Shown here piece after piece: positions 1 to 5,527 of a stretch of DNA of 5,527 nt. Position numbers and translations under genes: made by a program. The DNA is taken from positions 1 to 5,527 of the forward strand of contig CAIWHF010000278.1 of the NCBI GenBank assembly GCA_903912405.1, in the 5' to 3' direction. The notes below the pieces were generated by a model, which was given only the letters and a program-made list of their open reading frames with translations, did no database searches and was not told the DNA's origin. Source of the stretch: an uncultured Bacteroidota bacterium (lineage in GTDB: Bacteria; Bacteroidota; Bacteroidia; Chitinophagales; Chitinophagaceae). Every line of letters starts with the position of its first letter. The first letter of the stretch is position 1.

Positions 1-1
1 C

Positions 2-1000
2 ATCGCGAAAGCATATGCAGGTTTGTCTGTATTCGCTGGTGTAGGTGAGCGTACGCGTGAAGGAAATGACTTGATGCGGGAGATGATTGAAGCTGGTATT
101 GTAAAATATGGCGATAAATTTATCCATAGTATGGAAGAAGGCGGATGGGATTTAGCCTCTGTAGATATGGAAGGATTGAAAGATTCTAAAGCTACTTTCG
201 TATTTGGTCAAATGAATGAGCCACCAGGAGCTCGTGCTCGTGTAGCTTTATCAGGTTTAACGATTGCGGAATATTTCCGTGATGGTGATGGAACAGGAAA
301 AGGGAAAGATATCTTATTCTTCGTAGATAATATCTTCCGTTTTACACAAGCAGGTTCTGAAGTGTCGGCATTATTAGGTCGTATGCCTTCTGCGGTGGGC
401 TACCAACCAACATTGGCGACAGAGATGGGTTTGATGCAAGAGCGTATTACCTCTACTAAAAACGGTTCTATTACTTCCGTTCAAGCGGTATACGTACCTG
501 CGGATGACTTAACCGATCCGGCGCCAGCAACTACGTTTGCGCACTTAGATGCAACAACCGTATTGTCTCGTAAAATTGCCGATTTAGGTATTTATCCAGC
601 AGTAGATCCATTAGACTCTACTTCTCGTATCCTTACTCCAGCTATCGTAGGGGAGCAACATTACGAATGTGCTAATAAAGTAAAATTGATTTTACAACGC
701 TATAAAGAATTACAAGATATCATTGCAATTCTTGGTATGGATGAGTTGAGTGAAGAAGATAAACTAACCGTATCTCGCGCTCGTCGTGTACAACGTTTCT
801 TATCGCAACCATTCCACGTAGCGGAACAATTTACTGGTTTAAAAGGAGTTTTAGTACCAATCGAAGAAACGATTCGTGGTTTCAACATGATTATGGATGG
901 TGAAGTGGATGAGTATCCAGAAGCAGCATTCAATCTTGTAGGATCTATTGATGACGCGATTGAAAAAGGTAAAAAATTAATGGAACAAGCTAAAAACTAA
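2..1000 (+). CDS. atpD: F1 ATP synthase beta subunit, 5'-truncated by window edge
   Basis: Catalytic beta subunit of the F1 ATP synthase, which makes ATP from ADP and phosphate on the cytoplasmic face of the inner membrane. The open frame enters from the left edge; the first complete codon is at 2, giving 332 visible residues. Roughly 160-170 N-terminal residues, including the Walker A P-loop, lie outside the window. Visible landmarks, numbered from the first complete codon: the GERTREGND segment with the presumed catalytic Glu (16), the Walker B strand ILFFVDN (104-110), the PAVDPLDSTS signature (199-208), and the DELSEED lever (247-253). Compared with the E. coli protein as remembered, there are about 27 extra residues before the GQMNEPPG motif and a small glycine-rich insertion before Walker B. 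Both are consistent with Bacteroidota homologues. An in-frame TTG at 23 is internal and not the start. atpC follows after 23 nt. Confidence 0.98.
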   Translation: MAKAYAGLSVFAGVGERTREGNDLMREMIEAGIVKYGDKFIHSMEEGGWDLASVDMEGLKDSKATFVFGQMNEPPGARARVALSGLTIAEYFRDGDGTGKGKDILFFVDNIFRFTQAGSEVSALLGRMPSAVGYQPTLATEMGLMQERITSTKNGSITSVQAVYVPADDLTDPAPATTFAHLDATTVLSRKIADLGIYPAVDPLDSTSRILTPAIVGEQHYECANKVKLILQRYKELQDIIAILGMDELSEEDKLTVSRARRVQRFLSQPFHVAEQFTGLKGVLVPIEETIRGFNMIMDGEVDEYPEAAFNLVGSIDDAIEKGKKLMEQAKN

Positions 1001-1023
1001 GTTTAGCATAAAATTCATTATTC

Positions 1024-1275
1024 ATGCAATTAGATATATTGACACCAGAGAAAAAAATTTATAGTGGCAAAGTTTATGGCATACAATTACCAGGAACCGA
1101 AGGGTCTTTTGAAGTATTAGACCAACATGCTGCTATGATTGCTTCTTTAGGAAAAGGTAAAATGAAAATTTTAACCGATAAAAATAATACTACTTCTTAT
1201 GAAATCAATTCTGGTTTTATTGAAGTATTAAATAACAAAGCTACTGTATTGATTGAAGGTGCCATTGCACTTTAG
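1024..1275 (+). CDS. atpC: F1 ATP synthase epsilon subunit, short form without C-terminal helices
   Basis: Epsilon subunit of the F1 central stalk, coupling gamma-subunit rotation to the c-ring. The 83 residues cover only the N-terminal beta-sandwich: an LDILTPEKKIYSG opening, the LPGTEGSFEVLDQHAAMIASL core, and a closing GFIEVLNNKATVLIEGA strand pair. The usual bacterial subunit has about 130-140 residues and carries a two-helix C-terminal domain that can inhibit ATP hydrolysis. Here the frame stops right after the beta-sandwich, and the hairpin terminator follows 12 nt later, so this is a natural short form and not a frameshift. Short epsilon subunits are familiar in Bacteroidota and Chlorobi. 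The gene starts 23 nt after atpD, almost certainly on the same transcript, and the leader (AAAATTCATTATTC) is A/T-rich without a Shine-Dalgarno motif. Confidence 0.95.
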   Translation: MQLDILTPEKKIYSGKVYGIQLPGTEGSFEVLDQHAAMIASLGKGKMKILTDKNNTTSYEINSGFIEVLNNKATVLIEGAIAL

Positions 1276-1287
1276 AAGCAACTAGCA

Positions 1288-1332
1288 AACTAATAAAAAA
1301 GACAAGCATATTGCTTGTCTTTTTTATTAGTT
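1288..1332. terminator. Bidirectional Rho-independent terminator between atpC and fabH
   Basis: A perfect 21-bp inverted repeat, arms 1288-1308 and 1312-1332, around a 3-nt TAT loop. The stem core is GACAAGCA/TGCTTGTC, flanked by a run of six A on the left and six T on the right, so RNA from either strand forms a hairpin followed by a U-tract. It lies in the 72-nt gap between the convergent atpC (stop at 1275) and fabH (stop at 1348), and should end both transcripts. Confidence 0.93.
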
Positions 1333-1347
1333 GTTATCTAGGTCAAC

Positions 1348-2352
1348 TTATTTTGTATCATAAGCCCACTTGATATAGTTTGCGCCCCAAGTAAATCCAC
1401 CACCAAATGCAGCAAGAATAATATTGTCGCCCTTTTTAAGTTGTTTTTCCCACTCAAACAAACATAAAGGAATTGTTGCATTCGTGGTATTGCCATAACG
1501 TTGTATATTCATCATCACTTTATCGTTAGATACACCCATGCGATCTCTGGTGGCGTCAATAATACGTTTATTGGCTTGGTGCGGCACGAGCCATGCAACA
1601 TCATCTCCTGTAAGATTATTTCGCTCCATGATTTCTGCAGATACATCGGCCATGCCTTTTACAGCAAATTTAAATACCGTTTGTCCTTCTTGATATACAT
1701 AGTGCTCTCTGTTCATAACTGTTTCCATGGAAGCAGGATAAGCAGATCCGCCAGCTTTTTGTCGTAAATAGGTTCTGCCGGCGCCATCACTTTTTAAGAT
1801 GGAATCTTGTATGCCAAAGCCCTCCGTATCTGGTTCTAATAAAACTGCGGCTGCCGCATCGCCAAATAAAACGCAAGTAGTACGATCAGTATAATCAACA
1901 ATGGAACTCATTTTATCGCCACCTACAACAATCACTTTTTTGTATTTGCCAGTTTCAATAAATTGGGCAGCTGTAGTTAGGGAAAATAAAAATCCACTGC
2001 AAGCTGCATTGATATCAAAACCAAAAGCATTTTTAATACCAACTTTATCGGCAATTATATTGGCTGTAGCAGGAAATTGATGATCGGGAGTAGTAGTAGC
2101 ACATATTATCAAATCAATATCTTCTGCGGTAATACCACGTTTTTCTAAAAGCATACGAACCGCACCGGCGCCCATTTCAGAGGTGCCCATGCCTTCACCT
2201 TTTAAAATTCTACGTTCATGAATACCGGTTCTAGAAAGAATCCATTCGTTATTGGTATCCACCATTTTTTCCAACTCAGCATTGTCTAAAATATACTCAG
2301 GCAAATAGGCGCCAATAGCAGTTATAGAAGCTCTTGTTTTTTGCATTGTCAT
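1348..2352 (-). CDS. fabH: 3-oxoacyl-ACP synthase III (KAS III)
   Basis: Beta-ketoacyl-ACP synthase III, the initiating condensing enzyme of type II fatty acid synthesis: it joins an acyl-CoA primer to malonyl-ACP with release of CO2 and CoA, in the cytoplasm. The 334-residue length is typical, slightly longer than E. coli FabH. The thiolase-fold catalytic triad is complete: Cys118 in NAACSGFLF, His258 in VPHQAN, and Asn288 in YGNTT. Other family landmarks are the NEWILSRTGI segment (35-44), the FGDAAAAVLLEP stretch (163-174), and the closing AAFGGGFTWGA loop (314-324). Primer preference (acetyl-CoA or branched acyl-CoA) cannot be read from this. Two ATG codons (2352 and 2346, coding M-T-M) are possible starts; the first is 10 nt after the fabG stop. 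Its position behind fabG suggests co-transcription. Confidence 0.96.
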   Translation of the reverse strand: MTMQKTRASITAIGAYLPEYILDNAELEKMVDTNNEWILSRTGIHERRILKGEGMGTSEMGAGAVRMLLEKRGITAEDIDLIICATTTPDHQFPATANIIADKVGIKNAFGFDINAACSGFLFSLTTAAQFIETGKYKKVIVVGGDKMSSIVDYTDRTTCVLFGDAAAAVLLEPDTEGFGIQDSILKSDGAGRTYLRQKAGGSAYPASMETVMNREHYVYQEGQTVFKFAVKGMADVSAEIMERNNLTGDDVAWLVPHQANKRIIDATRDRMGVSNDKVMMNIQRYGNTTNATIPLCLFEWEKQLKKGDNIILAAFGGGFTWGANYIKWAYDTK

Positions 2353-2362
2353 TAATTTTAAA

Positions 2363-3109
2363 TTATGTATTCATAGCGCCACAAACGCTTATAACTTGTC
2401 CACTTACATAGCTGCTCATATCAGAAGCTAAGAAAAGGGCAACGTCAGCTACTTCTTCTGGTTTGCCAAAGCGAGCCATTGGTATTTTTTCAAACCATTT
2501 TTCTGCGCCACCATCTTTTAAATAATGCGTCATATCGGTTTCAATAAAGCCAGGTGCAATAGCGTTTACACGTATATTTCTGCTGCCTAATTCTTGTGCT
2601 ATAGATTTAGTAAAGCCAATAATACCCGCTTTAGAAGCGGCATAGCTGCTTTGTCCGGCATTCCCTTTCATCCCAACGATAGAACTCATGTTGATGATAC
2701 TTCCTTTTCGGCTTTTCATCATTGGTTTTATTACTTGCTTACTTAAATTATAAATTGATTTAAGATTAGCTTGCAATACATCATCCCATTGTTCAGGTGT
2801 CATGCGCATGAGCAAGTTGTCTTTGCTAATACCTGCATTATTTACGCAAATATCAATGGTGCCAAAGTGTGTCATGATATCATTTACTAGGGTCTCTGCA
2901 GCTGCATAATCGCCGGCATCAGATTTATATCCTTTTGCCTGCACACCCATAGCAGTTAATTTCTCTTCTAATGCTTTTGCACGTTCTTCAGAAGATACAA
3001 AGGTAAATGCAATGTTAGCACCTTCTGCTGCAAATTTCAAAGCAATTGCTTCTCCTATGCCTCTGCTTCCACCGGTAATTAGGGCCACTTTCCCTTCTAG
3101 TAATTTCAT
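2363..3109 (-). CDS. fabG: 3-oxoacyl-ACP reductase, short-chain dehydrogenase family
   Basis: Beta-ketoacyl-ACP reductase, the NADPH-dependent first reductive step of each fatty acid elongation cycle. The 248 residues match the family length. Visible classical SDR motifs are the dinucleotide-binding TGGSRGIG (12-19), NNAG (90-93), the active-site Asn115, Ser143, Tyr156 and Lys160 (in SSYAASK), and the PGFIETDM segment after the active site (186-193). The C-terminal SSYVSGQVISVCGAMNT matches FabG more than general SDR enzymes, and adjacency to fabH supports the assignment. The start is preceded by an AAATAAATAAAT run with no Shine-Dalgarno motif. A gap of 100 nt separates it from the upstream lipoprotein gene, so an own promoter is possible, though no full consensus was found there. 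Confidence 0.95.
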   Translation of the reverse strand: MKLLEGKVALITGGSRGIGEAIALKFAAEGANIAFTFVSSEERAKALEEKLTAMGVQAKGYKSDAGDYAAAETLVNDIMTHFGTIDICVNNAGISKDNLLMRMTPEQWDDVLQANLKSIYNLSKQVIKPMMKSRKGSIINMSSIVGMKGNAGQSSYAASKAGIIGFTKSIAQELGSRNIRVNAIAPGFIETDMTHYLKDGGAEKWFEKIPMARFGKPEEVADVALFLASDMSSYVSGQVISVCGAMNT

Positions 3110-3209
3110 ATTTATTTATTTAAAATAAAGTGAATTGATTGGCTAAAATACAAATTGCTTGTCGAATTTTTGAACGTTTACAGATTTAATTTGAATTTAA
3201 ATCAAAATT

Positions 3210-3674
3210 TTAGTGCATTAATTCCTTCCATTTTTTTTCAATACTATATTGTATGGGCATATTTATAAATACATGGCCTCTTCCGACAGCAGCAGTTCCA
3301 GTGATTTTAAATTGAACAGTTTGATTGGCATTCAAGAGCATATCAATAGCATTACTGATTATTTTCTTTGTTTCAATGGTGGTATTCAATTTTATTATTG
3401 CTTCTGTATTTGCCTTGAAATGCATTAGGCTATCACAATTTATAATTCCAACTTGCTGGTCCTCTTTATAAATGTAACAATGCAAGTTTTTTACATCAAC
3501 CGTAAAAGTGTTGGGATTTTCAATAATTAATTCAAGTGCCATTTGGGTTTCTTGAATGGAAGCATTTATAACTTCAAAGCGCGCAATTTTTTTACATTGA
3601 AGTGGTTGAATTTGTTGACAAGCGCTTGCTAACAAGAACGTTATTAATAAAAAAGGGTAGTAATTTATTTTCAT
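3210..3674 (-). CDS. Small lipoprotein with LEA type 2 (WHy)-like domain
   Basis: Predicted envelope lipoprotein of 154 residues with unknown function. A hydrophobic signal segment (residues 5-17, FLLITFLL core) ends in a lipobox-like ASAC, making Cys19 the likely lipidated residue. The rest resembles a single LEA type 2/WHy beta-sandwich: paired strands around the hallmark ENPNTFTVDVKNL (52-64), a YIYKEDQQVGI strand pair (67-77), and a later hydrophobic strand VQFKITGTAAVG (120-131). This domain call rests on the NPN motif and strand pattern alone, without a profile search. Its ATG lies inside the end of hemW: the four bases ATGA (3674-3671, minus strand) hold both the start and the hemW stop, so translation is probably coupled. 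Three further Cys (27, 66, 80) are present. No role in heme handling should be assumed from position alone. Confidence 0.82.
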   Translation of the reverse strand: MKINYYPFLLITFLLASACQQIQPLQCKKIARFEVINASIQETQMALELIIENPNTFTVDVKNLHCYIYKEDQQVGIINCDSLMHFKANTEAIIKLNTTIETKKIISNAIDMLLNANQTVQFKITGTAAVGRGHVFINMPIQYSIEKKWKELMH

Positions 3675-4795
3675 AGGTCTATAAATAAATCGGCTGCAAT
3701 AGCATCTGCAAAAAGTTTGCCTTGTTTAGTAAGAATGAGTGTTTGTTGGTGTTGTGAAAGTAACTGTTGTTGTAAATATTTTTCAATAATAACCTTATCT
3801 AGTGTAGTATGCCAAGTGTCTTTTATTTTTTCAAGATCACAGCCCCACATCGTTCTTAAAGATGTCATGATATATTCATTGACTTGATCTGCGACAGAAA
3901 GTTTTTCTAATGTAGCAGGAATGGTTAGATCTTGTATAATAGATTTAATATAAACTTGGTTGTTTGCTATATTCCATTGTCTAGAATTATGGTTGTAGCT
4001 ATGAGCCGATGGGCCAATGCCTAGATAAGGAATTCCTTTCCAGTAATTAGTGTTGTGAATAGCGTGGGCACCAGGTTTCCCAAAATTGGATATTTCATAG
4101 TGGTCAAAATTATTTTCTTTTGCCCAATCAATTAAAAACAAAAATTGTTGTGCAGCTTCTTCTGAATTTAAAGCTGGTAATTGATGCGTTTTTATTTTGT
4201 GAGCTAAAGTCGTCTGTGGCTCCACTGTTAATGCATAAGATGAAAAGTGAGGAATTTCATAAGATAACATGGTATTTAAATGTTGTTCCCATTCCTGTAT
4301 AGATAAGTCAGGCGTGCCATAGATCAAGTCAATACTCAAGTTGGCAAAACCGTTGTCTTGGGCACATTTTAAAGCATAGTCCACTTGCTGCACAGTATGT
4401 GCACGATTCATAAATTTTAAGTCCGCTGCTTTAAAAGATTGTACACCAATGCTTAATCGATTAATAGCGGTGTTGCGTAACGCCTTAACATAAGGTGTGT
4501 CTAAATCATCTGGATTAGCTTCTAATGTACATTCCAATAGATTATCAATGATGTAATGCTTTTCAATTTGGGCAAAAATATCTTGTAGTTCTCTAGCGTT
4601 TAATAGCGAAGGGGTGCCACCACCAAAGTAAATGGTATCGATAGCATTATTTTTTAAATACCCTGATTGTAGTCGAAGTTCTTCTTTTAGAGCATTTAAT
4701 AATTGATCTTTTGAGGCAAGTGAAGTAGAAAAGTGAAAGTTGCAATAATTGCAAGCTTTTTTACAAAAGGGGATATGAATATAAATGCCTGCCAT
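3671..4795 (-). CDS. hemW: Radical SAM heme chaperone HemW
   Basis: Radical SAM protein of the HemN-like family, 374 residues, a normal length for HemW. The iron-sulfur cluster motif is CKKACNYC (Cys11, Cys15, Cys18), followed by Asn-Phe; the fourth cysteine of the true coproporphyrinogen dehydrogenase HemN (CxxxCxxCxC) is replaced by Phe20. The HNxxYW motif associated with heme binding is present as HNTNYW (247-252), followed by GIGPSAHS. Other landmarks are the GGGTPS SAM-binding segment (58-63), the LEANPDD strand (92-98), and the HemN-type C-terminal domain (about 290-374). From family knowledge, HemW delivers heme to membrane respiratory proteins and does not replace HemN. The start MAGIYIHIPFC is characteristic and agrees with the divergent promoter region just upstream. 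Its stop overlaps the next gene by 4 nt. Older annotations often name this gene hemN. Confidence 0.95.
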   Translation of the reverse strand: MAGIYIHIPFCKKACNYCNFHFSTSLASKDQLLNALKEELRLQSGYLKNNAIDTIYFGGGTPSLLNARELQDIFAQIEKHYIIDNLLECTLEANPDDLDTPYVKALRNTAINRLSIGVQSFKAADLKFMNRAHTVQQVDYALKCAQDNGFANLSIDLIYGTPDLSIQEWEQHLNTMLSYEIPHFSSYALTVEPQTTLAHKIKTHQLPALNSEEAAQQFLFLIDWAKENNFDHYEISNFGKPGAHAIHNTNYWKGIPYLGIGPSAHSYNHNSRQWNIANNQVYIKSIIQDLTIPATLEKLSVADQVNEYIMTSLRTMWGCDLEKIKDTWHTTLDKVIIEKYLQQQLLSQHQQTLILTKQGKLFADAIAADLFIDL

Positions 4796-4817
4796 TATCT
4801 ATTTAATACTAAGTGCA

Positions 4818-4825
4818 CAAAACTA
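4818..4825 (-). promoter_or_regulatory. Candidate Bacteroidota -7 box for hemW
   Basis: On the minus strand this reads TAGTTTTG, an exact match to the Bacteroidota sigma-factor -7 consensus TAnnTTTG, 22 nt before the hemW ATG. Transcription would start about 16-18 nt before the gene. No TTG/TTTG element was found 17-23 nt further upstream, so support comes from one box only. Confidence 0.4.
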
Positions 4826-4883
4826 CATAAAGCTATTGATTAATAATTTCCTATGTTGATAAACTTCTGTATCTTTTTAAAGT

Positions 4884-4903
4884 AATTCAATTAATTTTGA
4901 ATT
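4884..4903. repeat. 7-bp inverted repeat AATTCAA/TTGAATT in divergent promoter region
   Basis: Arms at 4884-4890 and 4897-4903 around a 6-nt TTAATT spacer. The right arm overlaps the candidate -7 box at 4892-4899, a position suited to an operator. In sequence this AT-rich, such a repeat can arise by chance, so a regulatory role is only a possibility. Confidence 0.3.
4892..4899 (+). promoter_or_regulatory. Candidate -7 box for the DUF4271-type gene
   Basis: TAATTTTG matches TAnnTTTG exactly, 15 nt before the ATG at 4915, which implies a very short leader of about 8-10 nt. The best upstream partner is a degenerate TCTG at 4866-4869 (spacer 22 nt) in place of TTTG, so the assignment is tentative. 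Confidence 0.35.
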
Positions 4904-4914
4904 TTAAATTAGCT

Positions 4915-5527
4915 ATGCGCCTTAATCTATTCGTTTTTTGGGTTGTAACAAGTATGTTTGTTTCATTGCATTTGTTTGCAGACACAACAAGCGTGTCTGC
5001 TTTTCTGCAACCTATAAAACAGATTTCAATAACTGTTGCTGCGCAGCCTACCTATGACTTAAATTACTGGTGTCAAAAAAATACGCTTATTAGGTCTAAA
5101 GTTGTTTATTACCCTGCTCATGCTAAAGTGTATAAAGACAAAACAATTGCTTTTTATACGTTGTATTTTTTAAGTTTGTTATTAGGCATTATTCGATATA
5201 CCGATCCAAAATATTTCACAGATTTGTGGGGTATGTTTTGGGGTTTGGCTAAAGTAAATAGAGATTCTAAAGAACATTTACATGGGGCAGCGGTTTCAAA
5301 CCTTTTAATGAATATCTTTTTTGTATGTACACTCGGTGTCTTTATATACTTTACCATAGAGCATCGTATTAATTCGGCTCTAAACATTCCATTAGGCTTA
5401 TTGCCAGTATTGCTAATTGTTTGCGTTTTGCTGATTTATGTAGTAAAATATGCAGCTATTCAATTTTTTGGATGGGCTTTCAAGTTAACTCACATTACCG
5501 AGCAATATATTTTTAATGTTTTCTTAG
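4915..5527 (+). CDS. DUF4271-type integral membrane protein, 3'-truncated by window edge
   Basis: An open frame of 204 codons with no stop before the right edge. Residues 1-22 form a signal peptide (LNLFVFWVVTSMFVSLHLFA core, likely cleaved before DTTS). A polar stretch (about 23-75) follows, then three hydrophobic segments at about 78-94, 129-147 and 158-181, and finally the beginning of a conserved-looking FFGWAF...YIFNVFL block (184-204). The order of signal peptide, first membrane helix ending in IIRYTDPKYFTDL, and the GWAF/YIF block matches my memory of DUF4271, a Bacteroidota envelope family of unknown function. The start at 4915 is chosen because it directly precedes the signal peptide. 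It is divergent from hemW across 119 nt. A short opposite-strand frame at 5154-5387 inside it has no features of a real protein. The function is unknown. Confidence 0.82.
   Translation, partial: MRLNLFVFWVVTSMFVSLHLFADTTSVSAFLQPIKQISITVAAQPTYDLNYWCQKNTLIRSKVVYYPAHAKVYKDKTIAFYTLYFLSLLLGIIRYTDPKYFTDLWGMFWGLAKVNRDSKEHLHGAAVSNLLMNIFFVCTLGVFIYFTIEHRINSALNIPLGLLPVLLIVCVLLIYVVKYAAIQFFGWAFKLTHITEQYIFNVFL

Noticed and set aside
700..933. Open frame on the minus strand inside atpD
   Set aside because: Antisense shadow of conserved atpD codons with a Ser/Arg/Lys-rich, unrecognisable product.
1501..1767. Open frame on the plus strand inside fabH (88 codons)
   Set aside because: It lies fully antisense to the well-conserved fabH, and its translation shows no domain or composition of a real protein.
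3183..3203. Inverted repeat GATTTAA/TTAAATC after the lipoprotein gene, as a terminator
   Set aside because: The stem is only 7 bp, almost all A/T, with a 7-nt loop and no following U-tract on the minus strand; it would not be a stable terminator.
3110..3209. Possible fabG promoter: minus-strand TAAATCTG (3188-3181) and TATTTTAG, each one mismatch from TAnnTTTG
   Set aside because: Neither box is exact. A TTTTG upstream of the first is only 14 nt away, too close for the Bacteroidota spacing, and the second has only TTC at the -33 position. The region is so AT-rich that such near matches are expected.
4120..4302. Open frame on the plus strand inside hemW (60 codons)
   Set aside because: Antisense to conserved HemW sequence, with no own leader or recognisable motif.
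4894..4912. Similarity between AATTTTGAATTTTAAATT before the DUF4271-type gene and the minus-strand AATTTTGATTTAAATT before fabG, as a shared regulatory site
   Set aside because: Both are low-complexity A/T strings needing a gap to align, and there are only two copies at different distances from their genes.
5154..5387. Open frame on the minus strand at the right end (77 codons)
   Set aside because: The plus-strand frame from 4915 encodes a signal peptide and membrane helices with family-like motifs across the same bases; the minus-strand product is unrecognisable.

Overview
This AT-rich 5.5 kb window reads as chromosomal housekeeping DNA from a member of the Bacteroidota, most likely Chitinophagaceae or a near relative. 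That placement is inference from four things: a Bacteroidota-style ATP synthase beta subunit with insertions, an epsilon subunit reduced to one domain, a DUF4271-type membrane protein, and A/T-rich leaders without Shine-Dalgarno motifs, two of them preceded by TAnnTTTG -7 boxes. No mobile element, CRISPR array, tRNA or rRNA was seen.

Layout. Positions 2-1275 (+) hold the 3' two thirds of atpD followed by a complete atpC. A strong palindromic hairpin at 1288-1332 closes this unit and also serves the convergent genes. From 4795 down to 1348 (-) runs a four-gene series: hemW, a small LEA-type-2-like lipoprotein gene overlapping hemW by 4 nt, fabG, and fabH 10 nt after fabG. A divergent intergenic region (4796-4914) separates hemW from a gene on the plus strand that starts at 4915 and runs off the right edge. 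This last gene is incomplete and encodes a signal peptide and several membrane segments matching the DUF4271 family.

Function. AtpD and AtpC belong to the F1 part of ATP synthase. FabG and FabH carry out the reduction and initiation steps of type II fatty acid synthesis. HemW is the radical-SAM heme chaperone, not the oxygen-independent coproporphyrinogen oxidase HemN. The lipoprotein and the DUF4271 protein are envelope proteins of unknown role.

No convincing new multi-gene system is visible. The observations most worth a second look are the symmetrical bidirectional terminator, the tail-less epsilon subunit with the apparent split of the atp genes, the translational coupling of a lipoprotein to hemW, and the hemW/DUF4271 divergent promoter region.
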